A DNA stretch of 64,000 bases from Sphagnum compactum (lineage: Eukaryota > Bryophyta > Sphagnopsida > Sphagnales): assembly GCA_965153455.1 (NCBI GenBank), contig OZ234500.1, positions 3,100,001 through 3,164,000 on the forward strand, given 5' to 3'. Of this stretch, positions 1 through 11,010 are shown one piece after another. The position numbers were made by a program, and so were the translations under genes. Below the pieces are notes generated by a model, which ran no database searches, had not been told where the DNA came from, and saw only the letters and a program-made list of their open reading frames with translations. Numbering within the stretch: position 1 is the first letter of the stretch; every line of letters begins with the position of its first letter.

Positions 1-7
1 TTTGCAG

Positions 8-236
8 GATGATGTACTACCAAGCACCAGTGGAGTTAGGGACGCTTAGGAAGCATTACAAAATAAACTTTAATAACATACTCCGCCAAGCCAAAATCAA
101 AGCACCCTTGAGGAGGCTTATCACTTGGCAGCCAAGGCACATTCTATGTCAAGTGCCTGGAAGCCAAGAGGAAATTCTGAGAGCAGTGGGCCATGAAAAG
201 TTGGGCCAGCAGTTAAAATTGACTGTTGTGACATGA
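8..236 (+). CDS. Possible 3'-terminal exon of an unidentified gene (partial)
   Basis: The window opens with TTTGCAG, which looks like a splice acceptor. It is followed by an open frame of about 75 codons ending in TGA at 234-236. The peptide is basic and lacks low-complexity bias (it contains RKHYKINFNNILRQAK and ITWQPRHILCQVPG), so it reads more like real protein than the AT-rich shadow frames nearby. I do not recognise the family. If real, it is the last exon of a gene whose body lies to the left of the window, and the sequence after 236 would be its 3' UTR. The two in-frame ATGs at 9 and 12 need not be starts. Alternative: a chance open frame in a GC-richer patch. Confidence 0.35.
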
Positions 237-380
237 GGGGTCAAAAACGTTTCCCTCAGGTGCTCAGCATTTAGGGTTGGTTTCCATCAGGTTGACAAGA
301 TCACAAATTCTGCCCCAACAGCAGCTTTCACTTCTTTGGAAATGGACCATTTCCGATCTTTAGTTCTCGATGTGTCATGT

Positions 381-572
381 ACATATAGCCCACCCACCAA
401 ATAACAGAATTGTCAATTCCCCAGAGGCAAGGTTGGAAATGGGCAGAAACTTCATTAGTGTTAGGGTAGCATCATCTACATACAGCCCCCACCCACCAAA
501 TAACAGAATTGTCAATTCCCCAGAGGCAGGGTTGGAAATGGGCAGAAACTTCATTAGTGTTAGGGTAGCGTC
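381..572. repeat. Two-copy tandem duplication, about 97-99 bp per unit
   Basis: The block containing CACCCACCAAATAACAG at 391 recurs at 490, and the shared part ends at GTTAGGGTAGC in both copies (near 470 and 569). The copies differ by a few substitutions and a 2-bp indel, so the duplication is recent. The unit is a multiple of three in places and keeps a frame open on both strands, which explains the small overlapping ORFs here. I do not regard those as genes. Confidence 0.85.
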
Positions 573-2194
573 AACTTTCAACCTAGCTGAATGTTGACGC
601 ACCGTACGATTGTGCACTTCACAGTTGGTGCTCCTTCACCTGTTGCAGCTTTGGAGCTTTTTGGGACCTCATCATACGATTGGAACATATTGTCATGCAA
701 GTGTGCTCACCACTACAGTACCACCCAAGTTGAAGCTTTCGTAATACATGTGCCCATTGCCCAATGACTTTTCCCCAGAGTTGAAGAAATTCCAGCCAAT
801 AGCCCTTAGTACAAATGAAACCATTTTCTTAGAATGAGGCCCACTTCCAAAACACCTGACCAAAAAGAACTGATTTTTTTGGTAGGCTGCCCATAACTCG
901 TTGACCACATGTTGACTATTGATCATTGGTCGGTCACCCTTATTGGCCCACTTCTGACCTTTAGCTGCTAATTAAGAGTACCCTACAATGTATAGTTGGG
1001 TATTATATTATTTTGGAGGTGCCAAAAAAATTATTGTAGAAAATTTTCCCCTACAAATTTTTGTGAAGGAAAATGAAGCATTTATATTGAGAATATTTTA
1101 TGTGCCAAACCTTATTTTTCCAAATTAATTAATTACTTGGCAGATACCTGCTGAACCTGCTATTTGCATTCGGTATATAGTGTAGTCTTCATTGTTCATG
1201 GGTGGGGGAGAGGCAAATAGTTAAAATAACACTACCATTTCGTCATGCTGCTAGAAATGCTTTTAGACTGAAAGTTTAGTAAGAAGACCTTTTACCTAAC
1301 CTCTTTAGCCCTAAATCCATCCTCCTTTTTTCTTCACTCAAACATGTCATAGAGACTAGGTAGAATAATGTTTTCTCAATTTACTCAATTGATGGTTAAA
1401 TTTAGTGTTGAGTACGTATCAACTTTTGAACAACAAGCTAGTACTAATGTTGGATCTTTTTTAAAAATTTCATACAAAGGTTTATGCATGTTAAGAGGAG
1501 CGAAAAGCAATTGTAATCATTCTTATGTTTCATGTATTAAATTTGTAACTAAAGTTTTATGTTGATTTATAGAAAACAATAGGCAAGGTGTAAAGAATGT
1601 TTTATCAATCAAACCCATGTCAAGATGGTGATGGTAATCCGTGATAAAAGTAGCTATACAACAGAAGATTAAATGAAATACTCAAAATGATCTTGATTAT
1701 GTTACATATAAATAGTTTAAATAAAAATATACGTTAAAGAAATCATCCCTAGAATGAAAATGTTGCCCTAGTTATTTTGGCATGTGTTGTTTGGGATAAT
1801 GGAATGGGCAATAACCCAATGGTGATAAATTGTTCAAAAAACTTATAAATTTTATCAGTTACATTTGGCAACCATAATGGGGATGATTTTCTTCCTTTAA
1901 TCAATTTCATGGGAAAAGATGAAACACTATTACAAATCATGGTTTTTTAAGAGCAAGTTGACTAATTTGTTATTTTTGACTATGGACATGTACATTTAAT
2001 TAAAGGCTATGGGCTTGAATGACATATGTATTTTTTGACTAATCAACTTGATTATAATGGTTCATTTGACTATATAAATATAGTCAAGTTGTACAACTTT
2101 AATCAAAATGGCTAATATTTTTTTTTCAAGTTAAACATTTAATGAATATGGCCAATGATCTTTAGTCAAATGTGACATGGTCTACTAGCCCTAC
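573..2194. other. Gene-free AT-rich stretch
   Basis: No coding pattern, RNA gene or clear repeat was seen on either strand. Only short open frames (up to about 77 codons) occur, with no splice context or family resemblance. The AT content rises steadily from about 1,000 onward. Confidence 0.6.
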
Positions 2195-2370
2195 GTATCT
2201 ACCTCCTACCTATTCACCCACTTGTTTACTTACCTATTACCCACCCACCCAGCTACCTACTCCTTACCTACCTGTGTAACTATTTATACTTCCTCATTTA
2301 CTTACTTACATACCTACCTATATTTTTTCACCTTCATATAACCTACCTATTTACTTACCCACCTACCTAC
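2195..2370. repeat. Degenerate CTAC/TTAC microsatellite
   Basis: This run is built of CTAC, TTAC and CCAC tetramers, for example TACCTACCTACC and CACCCACCCAGCTACC. A shorter stretch of the same kind lies at about 3,245-3,330, so the tetramer tracts bracket the minisatellite and SINE relic between them. Confidence 0.7.
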
Positions 2371-3046
2371 CTAAGTTTAGCCACTATATTTAACCACTAG
2401 ATTTGGCTCTAGGTTTAACCTAAGTTCAACAATTAAATTTGGCCATTAAGTGTAACTTAAGTTTAACCACTAGGTATAGCTTAGGTTTAGCCACTATATT
2501 TAACCACAAAATTTACTCATTAGGTTTAACCTAGGTTTAATCATTATGTTTCACCACTAAATTTAGCTTATGTTTAGCCATTATGTTTAGTCAAATGTTA
2601 ATCATATGTTTAACCACTAGATTCAACCGTTGGGTTTAGCCCATGTTTAACCAAGGTTTAAACATTATGTTTAGCCTAAATTTGGCCATATTATTTAACC
2701 AAAGTTTAATCATTATATTTAGAAATTAGATTTAGTTATTAAGTTTAGTCACTATGTTCAACGGATGTTTAAATATTATTATGTTTAGCTACTAGGTTTA
2801 GCCAAAGTTTAACCATGAAGTTTAACCATTAGGTTTATCAACTAAGTTTAATGATTATGCTTAGCCATTAAGTTTAACCATAGTTTAGTTATGAGGTTTA
2901 ACCATTATGTTTATCAACTAAATCTAACCAATATGTTTAGCCATTAGATTTAATCACTAGGTTTAGCCAATGTTTGACAATTATGTTTAGCCACTACATT
3001 AAGTCATTAAATTTAACCACTAGATTTAGCCATTATGTTTAATGAT
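2371..3046. repeat. Degenerate 13-14 bp minisatellite (TTTAACCAC-TAGG-like)
   Basis: About 670 bp consist of back-to-back variants of a unit like GGTTTAGCCACTA or TTTAACCATTAGG. Most units keep the core TTTA(A/G)CCA. Some junctions create AGGTTTA or GGGTTTAG, which resemble plant telomere units by eye, but the period is too long and irregular for telomeric DNA. Units have diverged by point changes and small indels, so the array is old. Confidence 0.75.
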
Positions 3047-3094
3047 GTGAAATAAACATGTGGAATTAAAAACTTGACAAAAAATGAACACCTT

Positions 3095-3185
3095 TAGTGA
3101 TGTAGTTCTTGGCAAGGATTTGGTTTGTCATTGTGAAGGTTTGGGGTTCAATTCTTTTACTTGCAACCTATGTGCACGCTTAGAA
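3095..3185 (+). mobile_element. tRNA-derived SINE relic
   Basis: The sequence has an A-box-like stretch (TAGTTCTTGGC, from about 3,103) and a B-box-like GGTTCAATTC at 3,145-3,154. Their spacing of about 42 nt matches the internal pol III promoter of tRNA genes. The part after the B box does not fold as a tRNA acceptor arm, so a SINE head is likelier than a tRNA gene. No clear A-rich tail or target duplication was seen. Confidence 0.4.
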
Positions 3186-3330
3186 GGTTAAAGTAGGTAA
3201 GTTAAATTAAGGTAGCTCGATGAAGTTAAGTTAGGTTCTATAAGCTAGGCTAGCACCTACCTACCTAAGTGTTTTTCTTCGACCTACTTAAACCTATTTA
3301 CTATCTACCTACCTATTTATCTATTTAAAA

Positions 3331-6300
3331 AAAATACTAATCCAAAAAATGATTTTAATATAGGTATAAATTTGACCCAATCAAATGGTCCATTGTCTAC
3401 TTAGTCAAATAGTCAATCATTATGTTAGTCATGTTGCTAATCAAAATGAAAGGGTCTAAATTGACTACCCAATCACATTGGTAGGTCCAAATCAACTTGT
3501 CCAAATTGATAGGGTGATTTTTTTTACACCTATCATTCGGGTATTTTTATTAAAAAACCCAATTTAAAAAACCATGAATTAAAGTAATGAAGTAAATGTG
3601 TCAAATTTTGGCTTTTTGTTATGTAGTTCATTTTAATAAATGGGAAAAACAAACAAAATGATAGTGTTATATATATTGGGGCTATTCATGCTCAAAAACC
3701 ATGTATTAATCTTGTAAATTATTTCCATAATTATTCTTTCATTAAAAAATGGTTGAGACAAAAGGAGTATTAAAATGTTCAAGCTAAAACAATTGTTGCA
3801 AGCATGTATTTTTTTGTCAGGATCTCCATCTCACTTTATGAAGCAAACAAACTATTAAGAAAGCATTGTGGGTATCATTGGACATTTAAAGGTTATTTAT
3901 TGGCACCAAGAAATCAACCTAAACATGATGATTGGAATTGTTTTACATTGATCGATTTAAGGCACTTTTCATAAACATTCAATAAAATATTTAAAAGAAA
4001 CTTCATGGTAATACAATGGTATGGACTTTTTAAATCCATACTTTGATCATCGATGTACTACAACTAACAAATGTTAGGAAATTGCTTCTAGTATTTGTGT
4101 GTTTGTTGATTCTCACTAGAATTGATATAATATTACAACTTATCACTTTATCCACATGACTAATTGAGTTGAGTGAGAAAATTGATATGAATGTACTTCT
4201 CAAATGGTAGATGCCAAGTGATCTTTTTCAAGTAGAATGTAATTATAATGAAAAGATATATTTGTCTTGTAATTGTCAAAGTGAAATATAGTAACCAATT
4301 GAAAATTCTTTTGAAAATAATTTTGCATCAATAAAATTATGATGAATGAATTGAAATACATCCATATTCTAGTCAAGGATAAGTGAAATTATATTAGCAT
4401 GATTTAAGATTTTTTGGGTTAAACCTATAATTAATCTATAAAACACCAATCGAAGGGAATTGGAAATAAGGGTTATGAATGGGAGTGTATAGGTAAGAAG
4501 AAATTATTTCAATAATAACACCAATATTAAATTCACAAGGAGCATATCAACTATTAACTTTTGCAAATTTGTTCATGTATGATCAATAATATGTGGCATA
4601 GATAATCCATCACCACAATGTTTAATGGTCATTTGGGTGTAAATTTTTTAAAATAAATTATAATAGTATAACAAGTTGATGAATTGTTAAAACAACATTG
4701 TCGATGCGGTTGGACATTGAGCCATTTAAAGAATTTGACAATTAGAGCAAATGAATAAATGGTGAACTACTCTCAATTAGATTGCAACTTCCTTTTTTGT
4801 ATTCCCAAGATTAGTCTTGAAGTGGTATACCACATTCACCACATTCATTTACCTTTCAATGATTAATACTTTTGGAGGTTAGTTCACAACACAATTGGTT
4901 AACTTGTGAATTTTTTAAAAATGTCTTCACATAAGTAGTAAACAAGAAAAATCCAACCGCATATGGATTGGTCATAAAAAATGTTACCCATGTGCCCCTC
5001 CCATTTTTAACTACAACCCGCTTTAATATAGTCCTTTGAGTGGAAAGCCCCACCCTTCTCTCCTCCCCTTTAGATGGTCATTGCATGTCTTATTTCCATC
5101 ATAACCCAATCAAAATTGAAATGGTGTGTGGTTAACATGCCATTGAGAGCCTATGACCACATTCCACATGGTTCAATTTTATTTTTTTTGAAAAAATATC
5201 GTTTATTACATCAATTGAAAATTTCAAAAAGGCCATGTTTGATGGTAAGCATAAATGGGAGCAACTACTTAATTGTAGTACTCACTAGGTTTGATGTTGT
5301 TGTAGGACGAGTCCCCAACTGAAAAATGTTTTCTCAAATGTTTTTGATTGTACCCCGATTATCATAAATGTAGTAACTATCAATAATATTTCCCCTTGTT
5401 TTTCAAATAAATTATTGTGGTGCAATGGTTGAAAAAAACCACCTCTTCAAGCAATAGATTTTGAATTCAATTTTTATTTCTTAATAACCATCCTCCTCCC
5501 TAAATGGTTTTCTTGGGTGAGTTTTTTTTTTTGGATATTCATTTGGGGAAACCATCCAAGGAGGAAGGTGGCTTTTCTCTTCCCTAGTCAAATTTCCCAA
5601 AGAAGAAAAAAAGGTTGGGCCAAGTTTATGGGTGAAAACACAAATAGGTGGACAATTTGGACTATCATAGTCATAGTTTTTTTGGATTGTAAATGCTTAA
5701 AATATAAAGTCATATTCAACATTAACATTGTCAAATTTTTAATTATCCATGTTGCAATAGACTTTAATGGGAATCATATTCAAAAATATAGATGGGTGCC
5801 AAAAATAATGGATTCATAATGGACTTTTGACACTAGTTTTGTCACATACAAAAATTTACATGTGGAAAAATGACATAATAGTGTCAATTGAAATTTTAAA
5901 ATGGACAATTTCAAAAGAGGCGTGTAAAAGTAAAATACATTACCTTTCCAATTCAAGAAAAATTGATTAAAAATTTTAATTTACAAAAAGATTTGTCATT
6001 TTACTCATTGAAAGTTCATTTCACATTCAAAATTTCAAGCTTTTACATGGGATTTTTCACCAATCACATTCTTTAAAAATATTTATAGGATTGTTTACCA
6101 AATATTTTAACCACATTGGATAACATATTTTGCTAAATGTCACATTGTGATAATTTTAGCTAATGTAAAATTTGGACTTTCAAATGCCACTTTTAAGCCA
6201 CCTAACCATGTGTTTACCCTTAGTAAGAAGAAGAGGAATTGGGACCATGCTTTCCTTAAAGGCCTTAGCTACACTTCCATGGTGAAACATGTGAAGTTGT

Positions 6301-6699
6301 AATTAAAAGTTGCACAATCAATGAATGTGTCATCTTAATTTTTGTCCCTAAATTTTCTTCAATCATACAACTTCAATTTTTCATCCACTATATAAAATTT
6401 GATTCATTATGAAAGATTGAATCAACTTTCGATCCACTTTGTAGCCTTTTCCCTAAATCTCATCCATCGTGCAACTTTATTTCCCAACTTTTCACCCATT
6501 GTGAAATTGTTTTCTCATCTTTTGATCCATCATGCAATTTTCCATCCATTCTGCCACCTTCCTCCATATTTTGTCATTTATTCAAAAACCTTACAAAAAC
6601 TTTCAAGCATTTCACAAAATTTGATTGTTGGTGAAAACTGCAAAAACAAAAAAGTAACTTCCCCAAGGAAGATATTTGTGAAGAGCAAACCATTCCCTA
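3331..6699. other. Gene-free AT-rich stretch
   Basis: No gene was recognised. Open frames of 60-100 codons around 4,856-5,819, and a frame at 6,399-6,866 that runs into the adjacent repeat, lack family resemblance and sit in AT-rich low-complexity DNA. The only structured item is a SINE-like box pair near 5,418-5,470. Confidence 0.55.
5415..5475 (+). mobile_element. Possible SINE head fragment
   Basis: TGGTGCAATGGTTG at about 5,418 resembles an A box. TTTGAATTCAA about 42 nt further on resembles a decayed B box. The same A-box-like string TGGTGCAATGGTT recurs near 24,495 without a B box. The evidence is weak and rests on spacing and motif shape only. Confidence 0.25.
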
Positions 6700-7090
6700 G
6701 GCAACACATTTGCCTCGAGGAAAGGCCATTCCCTGAGGGCAACACAAACATGTATTGGTGTAGTTTAACACATTTGACTTACAGAAAGGCCATTTCCCAA
6801 GGCAACATCCAACCATTTTTCATTGTAGTTCAACACATTTGCCCGAAGGAAACAACCATTCATTAGGGAAGAAGACTATTTCTCAAAGGAAAAGGCTGTT
6901 CTTGGACACAACATACCTATTTCCTCTAGAAACATAAGCATTTCCAACACATTTGCTTAGGGGAAAGGCCATTCCTCAAAGCAACACAACTAGTTCTTGA
7001 GATAATTCAAAACATTTGCCATGGAGTAAAGACCAGTCTTCAAGGGACAAAACCATTTCCTAGAAATGATTCCCTTCATTCTTTCTCGGA
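6700..7090. repeat. Degenerate tandem repeat, about 65-bp unit
   Basis: The string AACACATTTG recurs at about 6,703, 6,767, 6,832, 6,946 and 7,011 (the last as AACATTTGCC). It is often followed by an AGGAAAGGCCATTCCC-like block and GGCAACAC. Most steps are 64-65 bp, with one of about 114 bp where a unit has degenerated. The repeat accounts for the 155-codon frame that starts at 6,399. Confidence 0.6.
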
Positions 7091-7562
7091 TAAAAGCCAT
7101 CCAAGAGAAAGATGTAGATGATAAAAGAGTTTGAATACATGATTTCTCACTTAAAAGTGATCAACTAAGGTGTCACACCTTGATTTATTTATAAAAATTA
7201 GTATCCCAACCATACTTAACACATTCATTGTAATTGGGGGACAATACATTGGTTTGAAAATCAGTTGGACACTAGATTCTGTTTGATTTGTGGTTACTAA
7301 TTAATGTTTGCCATGTTTGACTTATATAATACCTTTTTAGGTTTGGCAATAATTAATTATTTCTAAAAATGTCAAAAGAAAATTTGAAATGCAAAAAATC
7401 AAAGAAATCACAAAAATGGGTTTGTAGTATGTAGCCCAAAATATAGACGGATAATTATATATAAATGCACTTAATATTTGGTTTATAACCAGATTTGCCT
7501 AAATATTCCTAGGGATGGATGGATGAATCATCATCAGGTTTTTTACATCTTTTTATTATTAT

Positions 7563-7760
7563 CAGAGTTATCCGTAAAGTAAGGAAAACACAGCACTAGA
7601 ACCCTGAGTTTGGTCATAAACGGGGTGAATTAACATTCAACGGGGGATAAAACTCAGAAAACCATCAATTTTGTTGGTAAAGTGAGCTTCATCCCGCCGT
7701 TCCTTTTCCTTGGCGCCTCCACCGCTGCTACATATATTTTGGCTGCTCGTGCTCGGACCA
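7563..7760 (+). repeat. Dispersed repeat, copy A (inverted partner near 24.7-24.9 kb)
   Basis: The order of blocks GAGTTATCCGTAAAGTAAGG, AACCCTGAGTTTGGTCATAAA, GGATAAAACTCAGAA, CCATCAATTTT and GCGCCTCCAC-GCTG-TACATATATTT is repeated in reverse complement at 24,722-24,947. By eye the copies are about 80% alike. No coding capacity or terminal repeats are obvious, so this is an unclassified transposon fragment. Confidence 0.65.
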
Positions 7761-7894
7761 GGCTCTTTTTGTTTGCTTGCTTGCTTGCTTGCTTTTTCTT
7801 CACGTGCTCTGTGAGCCCAATTGTGTACAAGAGAAAGCCAACTGCTGATCCACCACCTTCGTCAGTCAGTGGCCTGTACCCCACCAGTAAGCGC

Positions 7895-8020
7895 AAGTGC
7901 CAATCATCAATAGCAAGGTTTAGCCAAATTTACCTACAAGTTAAACATGAAAATCTTATTTTGGCTACATACTTGAACCATGTTGTAACAATCTGGCAAT
8001 GTTTTCGTAGATTTCAGTCG
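7895..8020 (-). repeat. Copy of the GCCAAATTTGGCTA dispersed family
   Basis: It carries the family blocks in reverse order: GTGCCAATCATC, TAGCCAAATTT, then TTTTGGCTACATACTTGAACCATG. It lies about 135 bp beyond the copy A dispersed repeat, so the two may be parts of one larger element. Confidence 0.45.
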
Positions 8021-8224
8021 AGTTCTAGCTATTGAAAATCTCAAAAAAGACACTTGATTTCAGTCAGTGATTTTTTAGCAGTGAATTTTCACCTGTTTGT
8101 AAATACCCATTCTGTCAAAAATTCCCTGTTTCTTTGTGGAGCGGGGGAGGAAAAAACACTGAAAATCAAAATTTTTCTTCATTAAATTGCCAAAAATCAC
8201 CCCAATTGCTTACAATACGAAAGG

Positions 8225-8340
8225 GTGCTTAAGATTTTTAATGTTTCATATTTTGACTATCGCCATATTTGGCTACATATATTTATGGATGCTTGTCACC
8301 TAAGCAACATCACAAAATTGAAGAAGAAAAACACTGGTTT
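8225..8340 (+). repeat. Diverged copy of the GCCAAATTTGGCTA dispersed family
   Basis: GCCATATTTGGCTACATA is followed by GATGCTTGTCACC and CAACATCACAAAATTGAAG, in the same order as the better-preserved copies at 27 and 52 kb. An AAGAAAAAC tract follows the CACAAAATT end, as at other copies. Confidence 0.4.
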
Positions 8341-8511
8341 TAACTTCTCTTTTTGGCTATTGTAGCCAGCCAAAAAAAAGGCTGCTGCCTCCCTCCTCCT
8401 TATTGGCAGCAGCAGATAAAGGAATGACATACCTACGTGCAAGGGGGGAAAGGGGGAGGCATGGGGCAATTGTGGGGACCACCCTTGAACATTGCTATAA
8501 AACAGGATCAG

Positions 8512-8740
8512 GCCAAAGAGATTTTTTAGTTATATGCATGACACAAGATTTAAGTGGAGACGGTCAGGAAGTGTTTTTTTTGCAAGTTGTAGTTGTTAAA
8601 GGATTTCAGCCAAAGAGATTTATAGTGATATACATGACACAAGATATAAGTGGAGACCTTTAAGAAGTTATTTGCATTACTTGTTTAGGAAGTTGTTTTT
8701 TGCAAGTTTTAGTTGTCACAGGATTTAAGACGGTAACTTG
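8512..8740. repeat. Tandem repeat, 97-bp period, two and a half copies
   Basis: GCCAAAGAGATTT at 8,512 recurs at 8,609. CATGACACAAGAT-TAAGTGGAGAC and the TTTTTTGCAAGTTNTAGTTGT block also repeat. A third partial unit begins near 8,690. The repeat produces the short frames in this stretch. No gene is proposed. Confidence 0.75.
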
Positions 8741-11010
8741 GTTTTTGATATGTTCATTCACAGCAAAAGAACACATGCATCATCCTGTCTCAGGTCACCA
8801 GCACTTCCTTATACGAGTAGTACTATTACTACAGTCAACCCATTCATATTTATTCACTGTCTTCAGCAGTCAGTATGAATACCCTTAGATATGTCCAAAT
8901 GTTTTGTTGCAGGAACTTTGTTGTGTCCAGAGCTGTGATCCTGGACATGATCAGATCCCGACAGTAAGAAATTTTGTATTTGGGGTTTTTTTTTTCCCCG
9001 GATATTGGTGTTCAAGACTTAATTTTTGAGTACAGTTACAATATTCAGACCAGTTGCACAGAATTGTTATTAAGTCTGAGGGAAATAAAACAATTCAGTG
9101 CAGCTTTGCTAGGGCCCAATTATTGTCACATCCGGACTAGAGATGAACTGGGTTTGTTATAGTCTGTAGTAATATAGCAGAACAGACTTGAGAGTGAGTA
9201 GTACAAGTACACACATGCTTTCATGGGCATAGTGAAATGTTTCTGTCTTAATTTGCTGGCATGATCTAATCATTTGCATTATAGGCATTGGTGGTGGTGG
9301 TGTGTGTGTATAAATATATATATATGCGTAATGTAGTTTAGACTTTTTTTTTTGTTGACATAAGTTTTTTACAAGTGGATGTAGGTTTTGTCTTTGCAGC
9401 CTCAAGAAAGAAAACTCCAAAGACAAGTAGCAGCAAATTCTGTTTCTCAAGGTCTACAGCTTGAACCTTAATAAGAAAAGTCATTCTCAATACACAATAT
9501 GATAACGGCAGCCAGGTACTTGCTCCGCAGTCCATTAAGCTGAGCTTCTAGGATTGGGTTATCTTATGTAGACCTGATGATGTGGAAGTACTAGCTGTGG
9601 TTGATTGCAAACAAAACTGAACTGCAGTGCACATTTCAAACAAATTATTCTGGGTTCTATGATCAGAACTATATTATCTATTTTTTTGGCAATCAAATTA
9701 CCTCTTGTGGATCTGATCATTCTAATTTCGAGAGAGGGAGAATTTGCAGCCACAAGTGTCCTCAAGTGTTGAAATCCAACTCAAAGTGCCCCAATCTTTT
9801 TGATGGCACAACCAGGTGATGACTGATTTCTGCACTTTGTAAACAAATGAATCCCCAGTCTCCCTTGATTGATTACATGCAGCAGGTCATCCATTGATTC
9901 ATACTGCAGCCTTTAAGATACATGGCCTTTGTGAATTCCTCTTGATCTCGTGCTATATACCCATGCATCGATTTGGACATCATGGGTACCATCTTCATCA
10001 CTGAATTTTCTATTGTGGTGAATGCTTGCAAAAGTTGGAGCTCAAAAAGCATTCAGGAGTATTACTATTATGTCATAAATTCCATGCTTTGTAGAACAAA
10101 CTTTGCCAAAGTCTTGTGAAAAAAAAATTGGAAATTTTTTTGGCCACATTTTGATGTGCAGTATTTAGTTTTGGGGCAGTTTTTCCTCTCATTTTCTATC
10201 ACGAAAAATAATTTTTATTTTTTTGCAAAAAGTGTGCAAAACAAATTCAAGGGTGCAATCTACTGAAAAAAATAAATATATATAATACACATAAATACAA
10301 ATAAGGTTTTTAGAATTGGATTCTGAGAATATATCTTAAATAATTTTTATTCCATAAAATATTTTATTATTTCATAGCATACCCAAAAAAATTCTTTTTA
10401 TGTGTTTCATAAAATATACAAAGAGCGACTTTCACAGAGATTTTAACAGTTTGGACAGCTTTCTATGCAAGTTATGTTTTGCTGATTAATACTAAATGTT
10501 TTAAGGGATGATGATAAATAAAATGGGAAAAAGAACACTGATCTTAATCAGCTGGAAGGCATTGAATTCAATGAGTGTGAAAGCACGACCAATATCATCC
10601 AATTCCTCTAGTATTGATTTAGTAGTGATCCTGTAAAAACATAATGATTTTTTTGGAAATTTTTTTAAAATTTTGGGCAATGTTTAGGGGAACATTTGAC
10701 AGAATATTATATTTTGGAAAAAAAATTGCCACAAAAGAAGCTGCATAGTACAGGTGATTATCAATTCAATAGTAATATGTTAAACTAGGATTAGAACTAA
10801 GCATCAGATTCCAAGGCTTACAAGGTGAAAGTTCCCAATGTTCATCAATTCAAAATAAGATGGCATGTGCTTCATATCCACATCCTTCATTCTCCACATG
10901 AGGCACATGCTGTATCTCATTTCCACATTCTTGGTTACTGTATGAATGATGAACCATGGTTTTTACCATTGTTGAGCTCAAAAGTTTTGATGGCATGATT
11001 TGTAAACTCT
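8741..11010. other. Upstream flank of the GST gene; no gene recognised
   Basis: Only open frames under 100 codons occur, without splice logic. A (GGT)n/(GT)n/(AT)n run lies near 9,290-9,325. The last few hundred bases before 11,011 should hold the GST promoter and 5' UTR, but I see no convincing TATA box. Confidence 0.5.

Noticed and set aside
2371-3046. Interstitial telomere
   Set aside because: Only some junctions resemble TTTAGGG; the period is 13-14 bp and most units lack the G run.
6399-6866. 155-codon plus-strand open frame
   Set aside because: It runs into the 65-bp degenerate tandem repeat, has no family resemblance and no splice or start context. Repeat structure explains why it stays open.
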